Below, one piece after another: positions 47,827 to 55,774 of a DNA stretch of 64,000 nucleotides. Within the stretch, counting starts at the first letter, position 1. Every line of letters starts with the position of its first letter. The stretch is from an uncultured Caulobacter sp. Lineage in GTDB: Bacteria; Pseudomonadota; Alphaproteobacteria; Caulobacterales; Caulobacteraceae. Position numbers and translations under genes: made by a program. The notes beneath the pieces are model-generated. The model was given only the letters and a program-made list of their open reading frames with translations, had not been told where the DNA came from and ran no database searches. The stretch is from contig NZ_CALCDX010000241.1 of NCBI RefSeq assembly GCF_937900395.1, forward strand, positions 1 through 64,000. The letters run 5' to 3'.

Positions 47827-49062
47827 CTATCGCGACGAAGCGCTGGATTTTTGCGCAACACCGCAGGCGATGACGGCTAAAGCGCCGAGGGCCAGCCACC
47901 ACTCCTGCCAGACCCCGAAGCTGAAACCGCTGACCACCAGATAGGACACCGCCGCGCCGGCCGCCATGGCCCCGTCGCGCCGGTTCGTTTCGGTCCAGCT
48001 CAGGACGCCATACAGGATCCAGGCGTAGAAGGCGGCCGCCATGGCCGCGCCGAACGCGCCCAACTCCAGCCAGATCTGCAGGGGCGCGTTGTGGGTATGC
48101 AGCGGGATGGCCGCGCCAAAGGTGCGGCTGGCGTCGATCCCCCACCCGCGCATCGGGTGCTCCAGGATGCGGTCGGTGGCGAAGGCCCAGATGTTCAGGC
48201 GATGATCCCACGAGGGCGGAACCAGCTCATGCAGCCAGGCGACAAGGCCGGACTTCTCGCCCCACAGCATCGCCATCGGCGCGAAGATGAAGGCGGCGGA
48301 GACCAGCGGGATCAGAATCCGCACGACCGGCTTGCCGATCAACCGCACGCCCAGCCAGACCAGCCCGCCCAGCAGCAGGGCGGCGACCGGGGCGTCCGCG
48401 CCCGTCAGGTGCGCGCCGACCAGGACCAGCACGAACAGGATCGCCGTCAGGCTGTTGCGCCCCTTGAGGGTCGAGGCGCCCAGCACGCGCGCGCAGGGCC
48501 ACAGCAGGAGGACCAGCGGATAGGTCCCCATCGACACCTTCACCATCGCCAGATCCGCCGTCAGGGGATCGCCGCTGGCCTTGCGGATCGCCTGATAGAT
48601 CTTGGCGCCCAGCACGCCGTCCAGGCAGGTGACCAGCGCCAGCAGCGCGGCGCAGACCAGCATCACTCGGGAGGCCAGGCGCGTCGAGCGCGTCGACATC
48701 TGGCCCAGCATGGCGACCGCGGCGCCATAGAGCCCCAGTTGCAGGAACAGCTTGAGGGCCGTGAAGCTCTCGACCGCGCCGAACTTCTTGAGCCTCGCCG
48801 GATCCGGCAGGGCCGGCGTCCAGTTCAGGCTGATCAGCGACCACAGCGCCAGCAGCGCCAGGGCGAACATCGGCAAGAGCGGCGGCCGCGATCGGAAGAG
48901 GCCCGGCGCGGCCAGCAGGCCGACGAGGCTGAGCAGAGCGGCGAACTGCTTGGGCGCCAAGTAGCCCAGCAGCGGCGTCATCACCATCATGAAGACGGCG
49001 AGGCCGCCCAGCCAACGGGTGCGGCGCTCCGCAGCGTCCGGCAGGACGCCCGCCTCAGTCAT
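47827..49062 (-). CDS. O-antigen ligase-like (WaaL/Wzy_C) membrane protein
   Basis: A 411-residue inner-membrane protein with roughly 10-12 membrane segments and the Wzy_C pattern: a periplasmic loop with SWDHRLNIWAFATDRILEHPMRGWGIDASRTFG, then HTHNAPLQIWLELGAFG. The H-x-H-N motif is the conserved active site region of O-antigen ligases and polymerases. It could ligate O-antigen or another polysaccharide. Its ATG overlaps the gor stop (ATGA), so it is translated with gor although the functions seem unrelated. Confidence 0.87.
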   Translation of the reverse strand: MTEAGVLPDAAERRTRWLGGLAVFMMVMTPLLGYLAPKQFAALLSLVGLLAAPGLFRSRPPLLPMFALALLALWSLISLNWTPALPDPARLKKFGAVESFTALKLFLQLGLYGAAVAMLGQMSTRSTRLASRVMLVCAALLALVTCLDGVLGAKIYQAIRKASGDPLTADLAMVKVSMGTYPLVLLLWPCARVLGASTLKGRNSLTAILFVLVLVGAHLTGADAPVAALLLGGLVWLGVRLIGKPVVRILIPLVSAAFIFAPMAMLWGEKSGLVAWLHELVPPSWDHRLNIWAFATDRILEHPMRGWGIDASRTFGAAIPLHTHNAPLQIWLELGAFGAAMAAAFYAWILYGVLSWTETNRRDGAMAAGAAVSYLVVSGFSFGVWQEWWLALGALAVIACGVAQKSSASSR

Positions 49063-50459
49063 CCCACCCCGCCGACTTCGACCGGCACGTATTTCTCGCG
49101 CATCGTCACCAGCTCTTCGGCCAGCGTGGGGTGCACGGCGCAGGTCGAGTCCCATTGCGGCTTGGTCACGCCCATCTTCACGGCGATCGCGGCCATCTGG
49201 ATGATCTCGGGGGAGTCAGGCCCCACCACGTGAACGCCCACCACCTTCTGATCGTCGGCCTTGACGACGAGCTTGATCAGGCACCGCTCCTGCCCGCCGT
49301 AGAAGGTGATCTTCATGGGGCGGAACACCGAGCGATAGATGTCGACCGCGCCGAACGCGTGCCGGGCCTCGGCCTCGGTCATGCCGACCGCGCCGACTGG
49401 CGGCTGCGAGAACACCGCCGAGGCGACCATGTCGTGATCGAAGGTCGTCGGGTTGTTATGGAACTCGGTCTGGGCGAAGGCCGCGCCCTCGCGGATCGCG
49501 ACCGGCGTCAGGTTGATCCGGTCGGTGACGTCGCCGACGGCCCAGATGCTGTCGACATTGGTCTTGGAATAGGCGTCGACGGCGATGGCGCCGCGCTCGT
49601 TCAGCTTCACGCCGGCGTTCTCGAGGCCCAGCCCCTTCACGTAAGGCTCGCGGCCGGTGGCGAACATCACCGCCTCGGTCTCGAAGGTCAGGTCGTTGTT
49701 GAGGACACTGAGCAGCGTCCCGTCTTCCTGCTTCTCGATGCGGGTGTGCGCGCAACCCAGCACGACCTTGATCCCGCGCTTGCCCAGCTCGTCGGCCAGG
49801 TGGGCGCGCACGTCGTCGTCGAAGCCCCGCAGGATGTTGGCGCCGCGATAGAGCAGCGTCGTTTCCACGCCCAGCCCCGCGAAGATGCCGGCGAACTCGA
49901 CCGCGATATAGCCGCCGCCGACGATCATGATGCTCTTGGGCAGCTTGGGCAGGTGGAAGGCCTCATCCGAGGTGATGCCGAACTCGGCGCCGGGGAAGTC
50001 GGGCTTCACCGGCCGGCCGCCGGTGGCGATCAGGATCCTGCGGGCGGTATAGGTTCCGGCGTCGTTCGAGCCGTCCTTGGGCAGCACCTCGACGGTATGG
50101 GCGTCCACGATCTGGGCGCGGCCATGCAGCAGGTGCGCGCCGGCCTTTTGCAGGTTGGTGACATAGATGCCCGACAGGCGGGCGATCTCGACGTCCTTGT
50201 CGTGGATGAACTTCTTCCAGTCGAACTTGGCCTCGCCGATGGTCCAGCCGTAGCCTTTGGCCGTCTTCAGCTGGCTGGTGACCTCGCTGGCGTAGACCAT
50301 GAACTTCTTGGGCACGCAGCCGCGGATCACGCAGGTGCCGCCGACCCGGTACTCCTCGGCCACGCCGACCTTGGCGCCGCTCATTGCCGCCAGGCGGGCC
50401 GCGCGCACGCCGCCGGAGCCCGCGCCGATGACGAAGAGATCGTAGTCGTAGTCAGCCAT
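49059..50459 (-). CDS. gor: glutathione-disulfide reductase
   Basis: A 466-residue pyridine nucleotide-disulfide oxidoreductase that reduces GSSG with NADPH. The FAD motif is DLFVIGAGSGGVRAAR, the redox-active disulfide is GGTCVIRGCVPKK (the CVIRGC spelling is common in alphaproteobacterial Gor), NAD(P)H-binding VGGGYIAVEFAGI, and the C-terminal catalytic HPTLAEELVT. ATG at 50459 lies 6 nt after GGAGG; an in-frame GTG one codon earlier is too close. It follows rpiA, which provides pentose-phosphate flux and NADPH context. Confidence 0.96.
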   Translation of the reverse strand: MADYDYDLFVIGAGSGGVRAARLAAMSGAKVGVAEEYRVGGTCVIRGCVPKKFMVYASEVTSQLKTAKGYGWTIGEAKFDWKKFIHDKDVEIARLSGIYVTNLQKAGAHLLHGRAQIVDAHTVEVLPKDGSNDAGTYTARRILIATGGRPVKPDFPGAEFGITSDEAFHLPKLPKSIMIVGGGYIAVEFAGIFAGLGVETTLLYRGANILRGFDDDVRAHLADELGKRGIKVVLGCAHTRIEKQEDGTLLSVLNNDLTFETEAVMFATGREPYVKGLGLENAGVKLNERGAIAVDAYSKTNVDSIWAVGDVTDRINLTPVAIREGAAFAQTEFHNNPTTFDHDMVASAVFSQPPVGAVGMTEAEARHAFGAVDIYRSVFRPMKITFYGGQERCLIKLVVKADDQKVVGVHVVGPDSPEIIQMAAIAVKMGVTKPQWDSTCAVHPTLAEELVTMREKYVPVEVGGVG

Positions 50460-50501
50460 CACCGGCCTCCGAACCTAAAGCGTGGGGCTGTATGTAGGAC
50501 G

Positions 50502-51188
50502 TCAGGGGACCAGGCGCACCACGCCCTCGTCCGTACCGACCAGCGCCTCGTCGGCGAGGTCGAGGAACAGGCCGTGGTCGACCACGCCAGTCACGCTCTT
50601 CAGCGCCGTGGCCAGGGCGGCCGGCTCGTCGATGCGCCCAGAGGCCATGTCGTAGATCAGGTTGCCGCCGTCGGTGACGACGACGCCCCGCTCGGCCGTG
50701 CGCAGGCGCGGCGGCGGCAGGTCGAACTCGGCGGCGATGTCGGCCAGGCGGTGGCCGGTGTGAACGTGGCCGAAACGCACGACCTCGATCGGCAGCGGGA
50801 ACTTGCCCAGGGCCGGCACGCGCTTGGCGGCGTCGGCGATGACGACGCAGCGGGTCGAGGCTTCCCAGACCAGCTTCTCGCGCAGCAGGGCCGCGCCCCC
50901 GCCCTTGATCAAGCTAAGGCCCGGCCCGATCTCGTCGGCGCCGTCCACGGTCAGGTCGATGGTCTTGACGTCATCGAGAGCGACCAGCGGGATGCCCAAC
51001 TCGCGCGCCAGGGCGGCGGTGGCGTCCGAGGTCGGAACGCCCTTGATGTCCGCCAGCTTGCGGGCGGCCAGCGCCTTGACGAACCACGCCGCGGTCGAGC
51101 CCGTGCCCAGGCCCACCACCATGCCGTTCTCAACGAGTTGCGCGGCGGCCTCGCCCGAGGCGCGCTTCTGATCGTCGGCGCTGCTCAT
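50502..51188 (-). CDS. rpiA: ribose-5-phosphate isomerase A
   Basis: A 228-residue RpiA, interconverting ribose-5-phosphate and ribulose-5-phosphate. Motifs: VVGLGTGSTAAWFVKAL (residues ~24-40), LTVDGADEIGP with the catalytic Asp pair, and LIKGGGAALLREKLV with the active-site Lys and Glu. ATG at 51188 overlaps the glmU stop (ATGA), so coupled to glmU. The family's upstream extension in the same frame is not supported. Confidence 0.96.
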   Translation of the reverse strand: MSSADDQKRASGEAAAQLVENGMVVGLGTGSTAAWFVKALAARKLADIKGVPTSDATAALARELGIPLVALDDVKTIDLTVDGADEIGPGLSLIKGGGAALLREKLVWEASTRCVVIADAAKRVPALGKFPLPIEVVRFGHVHTGHRLADIAAEFDLPPPRLRTAERGVVVTDGGNLIYDMASGRIDEPAALATALKSVTGVVDHGLFLDLADEALVGTDEGVVRLVP

Positions 51189-52564
51189 TTCGTCTTCGCG
51201 TCCTTCTTGGCTTGCTTCAGGGCGCGGAACTTGGTCGCCCACCCCGCCTTGATCGTCTGTTCCGGACGCGCCAGGGCCAGCGCCCCGTCCTCGACGTCCT
51301 TGGTGATCACCGAGCCCGAGCCGGTCATGGCCCCGTCGCCCACCCGCACGGGCGCGACCAGGGCGCTGTTGGACCCGATGAAGGCGCCCTTGCCGACGTG
51401 GGTCTCGAACTTCTCGAAGCCGTCGTAGTTACAGAAGATGGTGCCAGCGCCGATGTTGGCCTTCTCGCCCACCGAGCCGTCGCCCAGATAGGAGAGGTGA
51501 TTAGCCTTGGCGCCCTTGCCGATCTTGACCTTCTTGACCTCGACGAAGTTGCCGATGTGGGCCTCGGGGCCGATCTCGGCGCCAGGGCGCAGGCGAGCGT
51601 AGGGGCCGATCAGGGCGCCCTGGCCGACATGCGCGCCTTCCAGGTGGCTGAAGGCCTTGATCACGGCGCCGCTCTCGACGCCGACGCCGGGGCCGAAGAC
51701 CACGAACTGCTCGACCACCGCCCCGCCGGCGATCTTGGTGTCCCACGACAGGTGGACCGTCTCGGGTGCGGGCATGGTGACGCCCTCGACCATCAGGGCG
51801 TTGCGGCGGGCCTTCTGCCAGACGGCCTCGGCGGCGGCGAGTTCGGCCTGGGAATTGACGCCCTGCACCGAGGCTTCGGGCGCGAAGGCCGCGCGGGTGA
51901 CCAGCTTGCGGTCATGCGCCAGGCCGACGACGTCGGTCAGGTAGTACTCGCCCTTGGCGTTGTCGTTGCGGACGTTGGCCAGCAGCTCGAACAGCACCGA
52001 ACGATCAGCGGCCAGGACGCCGGAGTTGCAGTGCTTGACCTGCTTGGTGGCGAGGTCGGCCTCCTTTTCCTCGACGATGCGCAGCAGCACGTGGCCGGGC
52101 GCCAGGATCAGGCGGCCATAGCCAGTGGGATTGTGAGCCTCGAAGCCCAGCACCGCGACGTGGGCGCCCTGGGTGATCAGGTCGAACAGCGGCGCGATCA
52201 CGCCGGCGGTGGTCAGCGGGCAGTCGGCATAGGTGACGACGACGTCGCCGTTGAAGTCCGCCAGGGCGTCCTTGGCCGCCAGCACCGCGTGGCCGGTGCC
52301 CAGCGGCGGGTCCTGGATCACGGTGGCGTTGGGGCCCAAGCGCTTGCGAGCGGCTTCGCCGACCTGCGGACTGTGCGCGCCGACCACGACGATGATCCGC
52401 TCGCAGCCCAGCCCCTCCGCCGCATCGATGGCGTGGTCCAGCAGGGTCCGCCCCGCCAGCTTGTGCAGCACCTTGGGCGTCGGCGACTTCATCCGCGTGC
52501 CCTGGCCGGCCGCCAGGATCACGGCGGCGCGCGGTCGCACAGGCTTCGAGACGGGGACGGTCAT
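51185..52564 (-). CDS. glmU: bifunctional GlcNAc-1-P uridylyltransferase / GlcN-1-P acetyltransferase
   Basis: A 459-residue GlmU, the last two steps to UDP-GlcNAc for peptidoglycan and lipid A. The N-terminal pyrophosphorylase domain (to ~230) has VILAAGQGTRMKSPTPKVLH and TYADCPLTT; the C-terminal left-handed beta helix (from ~265) shows hexapeptide repeats and the acetyl-CoA binding end ANHLSYLGDGSVGEKANIG with NYDGFEKFET. Length matches the family. First gene of the glmU-rpiA-gor-waaL-like run. Divergent from gph. Confidence 0.98.
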   Translation of the reverse strand: MTVPVSKPVRPRAAVILAAGQGTRMKSPTPKVLHKLAGRTLLDHAIDAAEGLGCERIIVVVGAHSPQVGEAARKRLGPNATVIQDPPLGTGHAVLAAKDALADFNGDVVVTYADCPLTTAGVIAPLFDLITQGAHVAVLGFEAHNPTGYGRLILAPGHVLLRIVEEKEADLATKQVKHCNSGVLAADRSVLFELLANVRNDNAKGEYYLTDVVGLAHDRKLVTRAAFAPEASVQGVNSQAELAAAEAVWQKARRNALMVEGVTMPAPETVHLSWDTKIAGGAVVEQFVVFGPGVGVESGAVIKAFSHLEGAHVGQGALIGPYARLRPGAEIGPEAHIGNFVEVKKVKIGKGAKANHLSYLGDGSVGEKANIGAGTIFCNYDGFEKFETHVGKGAFIGSNSALVAPVRVGDGAMTGSGSVITKDVEDGALALARPEQTIKAGWATKFRALKQAKKDAKTK

Positions 52565-52633
52565 GGCTCTCGCGACTCCCTAGAGGCGAACCAAAGTTGC
52601 ATTAGCCGTGCAATTGGCCGAAAGGCCAGACCC

Positions 52634-53347
52634 ATGCACGCGCTTCATGACCTGAACGGGGCGACCATCGCCTTCGACCTGGACGGCACGCTGGTCGACA
52701 CCGCGCCCGACCTTGTCGGCTCGCTGAACGCCATCCTGGCCGAGGAATCCCTGCCCGCCCTGCCCTTCGACGAGGTGCGGCTGATGGTGGGCCGGGGCGC
52801 GCGAGCCCTTTTGGAGCGCGGTTTCGCCGCCGCCGGCGCGCCGCTGGACGCCGAGCACGCGCCTCCGCTCGTCCAGCGCTTCATCGACCTCTATCTGACC
52901 CGCATCGCCGACGAGAGCGCGCCCTTCCCCGGCGTGGTCGAGACCCTGGCCGACCTGAAGGCCGCCGGCGCGCGGCTGGTCGTCTGCACCAACAAGCTCA
53001 CTCACTTGTCGGTCGCCCTGCTGGACGCCACGGCCCTGACGCCCTTCTTCGACGCGGTGGTCGGCGCCGACAGCGCCCCAGCCGCCAAGCCCGACGGCCG
53101 CCACGTCGCCGCGGCGGTGGCCGCTGCTGGCGGCGAGATCGCCCGCGCGGTGATGGTCGGCGACAGCATCAACGACGCCCTCGGCGCAAGGAACGCCGGA
53201 GTGCCCAGCGTGCTGGTTTCCTTCGGCTACACCGAGGATCCGGTCGAGACGCTGGGCGGCGATCTGGTCGTCCACAGCTTTTTGGACGTGCCGAACGCCT
53301 GCATGACGCTTTTGGCCTCTTGCCCCGCGCCGAACACCGGGCTATAG
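52634..53347 (+). CDS. gph: phosphoglycolate phosphatase
   Basis: A 237-residue HAD-family phosphatase that removes phosphate from 2-phosphoglycolate, a product of DNA 3'-end repair. Motif I FDLDGTLVDTAPDL (residues 16-29) with the nucleophile Asp, motif II TNKL, motif III with Lys in AKPDGRHV, and MVGDSINDALGARNAG for metal binding. ATG at 52634 after a weak AAAGG; the longer upstream frame is antisense to glmU. Followed by the tRNA-Val gene 48 bp later. Confidence 0.92.
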   Translation: MHALHDLNGATIAFDLDGTLVDTAPDLVGSLNAILAEESLPALPFDEVRLMVGRGARALLERGFAAAGAPLDAEHAPPLVQRFIDLYLTRIADESAPFPGVVETLADLKAAGARLVVCTNKLTHLSVALLDATALTPFFDAVVGADSAPAAKPDGRHVAAAVAAAGGEIARAVMVGDSINDALGARNAGVPSVLVSFGYTEDPVETLGGDLVVHSFLDVPNACMTLLASCPAPNTGL

Positions 53348-53394
53348 GCCCCCTCCTCTCGCGGATCGGTCCGTTTCGGACCCCTCCACACGGC

Positions 53395-53469
53395 GGATGC
53401 GTAGCTCAGCGGGAGAGCACCTCGTTCACACCGAGGGGGTCACAGGTTCAATCCCTGTCGCATCCACCA
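53395..53469 (+). tRNA. tRNA-Val(CAC), site of island insertion
   Basis: A complete 75-nt cloverleaf with CCA: acceptor GGATGCG/CGCATCC, D-arm GCTCAGCGGGAGAGC, anticodon stem CCTCG/CGAGG, loop TTCACAC (anticodon CAC, reads GTG), T-arm ACAGG-TTCAATC-CCTGT. Its last 45 nt plus 2 following are repeated at the right end of the island (63930-63976), so this is the attachment gene of the element. Confidence 0.95.
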
Positions 53470-53471
53470 TT
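53425..53471 (+). repeat. left attachment repeat (in tRNA-Val)
   Basis: Forty-seven bp from ttcacaccg to ccaccatt, matched by 63930-63976 at 45 positions (A to C at 53434, A to G at 53442). It covers anticodon loop, T-arm and CCA end, the usual att core for tyrosine recombinases. Confidence 0.85.
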
Positions 53472-54195
53472 TTCCCCTTATTTCGCAATGGCTTGTGCCG
53501 CGCAGAGCGCACCATCTGTGGCGCTATCGCCTCAGAAACCCCAGTTTCGAGCCCTCCAACCCGCGAGGCGAATACTTGCGAGGACTGGATTTCCGAGGCT
53601 GTGAAGAAATCGGCGCGTCCGAAGTGTTCTCTTACTTGGAAAGGCCACTTCCCCAGCTTCTCACCGCGCGCTGTGCGCCTGAGCTTCTTTCTCATTCCCA
53701 GAGTTTCCACGGTGACTTGAGCGTCTATCCGGCGGCGACTCCTCACCTAGGTTGAACATCGCTCGTGGGCCGGCACCCGCCGGCGTCATTTGCGAGTTCC
53801 GCCATGCCGTCACGCCGCACTGGGTGCGTCACACGGCCTCCGCCCTGCTTATGCAGGCCAATGTCGATATCTGGCTGGCGGCCTCCTACCTGGGCATGAG
53901 CGCGATGACGCTCGAGCGTCACTACGCTCACCATCGAAAGGATTTCCAGGGCGTCGCCAGGAGGGCGCTCTAGGTTGCCGCAAACGGCACGGGGTGGCTC
54001 CTCCGCGCCAGGAGCCGACGTCGGATCTGGTCCAGGAACAAGACATCTAAGAACCAAGCAACGCCGCTCAGCCGTTCGCTTGTCAGCCTAAGGTTCGTTT
54101 CAAGGAAGGTCGTTCACGCGCCGCAGGCGGCCTTGTAGTCGCCGGCAAGGCTTCGCACATGCGCCACGCCTGGTGCACGTCGACAATGACCATCA
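53472..54195. other. island left end: no intact gene
   Basis: Apart from the integrase fragment at 53752-53973 I see no intact gene in this 724-bp stretch. The bases 53472-53750 are lower in GC and hold only short overlapping frames with no start signals; 53974-54195 holds nothing recognisable. It reads like decayed island DNA. Confidence 0.6.
53752..53973 (+). pseudogene. tyrosine recombinase (integrase), C-terminal remnant
   Basis: Only the last ~55 residues of an integrase remain: TPHWVRHTASALLMQANVDI contains the HxxRHT box and YLGMSAMTLERHYAHH contains the nucleophile Tyr. The usual catalytic core (about 300 residues upstream, with the first Arg) and the N-terminal domains are missing; an apparent ATG-like start is coincidental. 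Transcription direction is outward from the tRNA, as for many tRNA-linked integrases. Non-functional on its own. Confidence 0.8.
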
Positions 54196-55761
54196 TCACC
54201 GCGTGGTCGCCTCCACCAGATCGAGACGCGCCCGGAGCGGATCGGCTTCCGCCTTCGGCCCTTGCGCGGCGAAGTCCATGATCTGGTCGGTGGCGGCCTC
54301 GTAGCGCGGCCATGCTGGCTGGCCCGAGGCGCTGGGGACGCCGCTCTTGGCGAACCCAACCCAGTAGGCGTGGGCCGCTTTGGCCGCGGTCGCGTCGGCC
54401 TGAGTCAGCGCTGCGCCATAGCGGGCGTCGACCGTGTCGAACACAAAAGGAATCTCGGTGGCGTGCGGCGCGCCCCACCACTGGCTCCGCATGCTCTCGG
54501 CCACGTAGGAGAAGCGGAACTGATAGACGGGCGCGCCCTCCTCCGCCATCACGCGCGCCACCGCGCGAGCGGGCTCGATGAACATGCGGTCGCCGGCAGC
54601 GGCCCAGCCGTAGACCTTGATGTCGCCATCGCCCTTGGGATCGTACAGCGCCTCGGCCTCAGCCCGGCGCGCGCCAAATGGCGCGAAGACCTGGTCGCGA
54701 CTTCCGCCGAAGAAGAAGCCATCGGCGCTGGTCGCTCCGACCATCACCGGCATCTTCGTCCAGGCCCCGGCCCTGTAGGCCGCCAGCGGCTCCCGGATCA
54801 TGATCTTGCCGTCCAGCATCGGCCCGCCGCCCCAGGTTGGGGTGTTCGAGGTCGCCATGTTGAGGCCATCGACCACCGTCTCGGCCGGCAAGGCGCGAAG
54901 CGCGTCCAGCGCCGCGGCGTCGGTCCCGGAGACGCCCGCCTTGGCCGCGAAGGTCAGGCCCGCCGCTTCTGCCGAGCGCTGCCCCGCCGGCGCGGTCAGC
55001 GGCAAGGTCGGAAGCAGGCGCGGGCGTCCACCGCCAGACTGGATGATGGCCTTGTGGAACAGGCCCTTGGCTTGGGGCGCGGTCAGCAGGGCGTGAACAG
55101 ACATGCCGCCGGCCGACTCGCCGAAGACCGTGACGTTGTTGGGATCGCCTCCGAAGGCGGCGATATTGTCGCGCACCCATGTCAGGGCGGCGATCTGATC
55201 CATCAGACCGTAGTTGCCGAGCATCCCGCCATCGGCCCCCGCCGCCGTCAGGGCCGGGTGGGCGAAGAAGCCGAAACGGCCGACACGGTAGTTGAAGCTA
55301 ACCAGCACCACCCCGTCCCGGGCGAAGCGGTCGCCGCTGTAGACGGCCGGCGAGCTGCCTCCATTGACGAAGCCGCCGCCATAGATCCAGACCATCACCG
55401 GTCGCTTGATCTTGTCCTTAAGCGCCGCCTCGGGCGTCCAGACATTGGCGTAGAGGCAGTCCTCGGCCGGCTTCACGCCCAGCGGCGCGGCGTCGCCGGG
55501 GAACGGATTCTGCATGCAGTCGGCGCCGTAGGCTTTGGCGTCTCGCGGCGCGGTCCAGACCTTGGGCGGCTGGGGCGCGCGCCAACGCAGCGGGCCGACC
55601 GGCGGCGCCGCGAACGGCACGCCCTTGAAAGCGGCGACACCCGTGGAAGCTTCCCCGACGACGGGGCCGAAGGTGGTGGTCGCGATGGGGTCGGCCGCCA
55701 GGGCCGGCCCGGCATGGAGCGCCGCCAGGATCGCGGCGGTGGCGATGGTGCGGATAATCAT
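54196..55761 (-). CDS. type B carboxylesterase, exported
   Basis: A 521-residue alpha/beta hydrolase of the carboxylesterase/cholinesterase type. Signal peptide residues 1-22 (ILAALHAGPALA). The nucleophile elbow is VFGESAGGMSVHALL, oxyanion hole WIYGGGFVNGGSS, catalytic His near GAPHATEIPFVF. Located downstream of two GH3 glycosidase genes in the same direction, so it may remove acyl or feruloyl groups from plant glycosides or polysaccharides (inference). 13 bp separate it from the GH3 gene upstream. Confidence 0.92.
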   Translation of the reverse strand: MIIRTIATAAILAALHAGPALAADPIATTTFGPVVGEASTGVAAFKGVPFAAPPVGPLRWRAPQPPKVWTAPRDAKAYGADCMQNPFPGDAAPLGVKPAEDCLYANVWTPEAALKDKIKRPVMVWIYGGGFVNGGSSPAVYSGDRFARDGVVLVSFNYRVGRFGFFAHPALTAAGADGGMLGNYGLMDQIAALTWVRDNIAAFGGDPNNVTVFGESAGGMSVHALLTAPQAKGLFHKAIIQSGGGRPRLLPTLPLTAPAGQRSAEAAGLTFAAKAGVSGTDAAALDALRALPAETVVDGLNMATSNTPTWGGGPMLDGKIMIREPLAAYRAGAWTKMPVMVGATSADGFFFGGSRDQVFAPFGARRAEAEALYDPKGDGDIKVYGWAAAGDRMFIEPARAVARVMAEEGAPVYQFRFSYVAESMRSQWWGAPHATEIPFVFDTVDARYGAALTQADATAAKAAHAYWVGFAKSGVPSASGQPAWPRYEAATDQIMDFAAQGPKAEADPLRARLDLVEATTR

Positions 55762-55774
55762 CTGTATCCTCCCG

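Noticed and set aside
53426..53746. Minus-strand ORF ending MVDATGIEPVTPSV
   Set aside because: That C-terminus is the well-known translation of the tRNA 3' end; the frame runs through tRNA-Val and low-quality island sequence and is not a gene.
54083..54481. Minus-strand ORF downstream of the carboxylesterase
   Set aside because: It overlaps the esterase 3' end in another frame; its unique tail has no recognisable family, although a decayed gene cannot be excluded.
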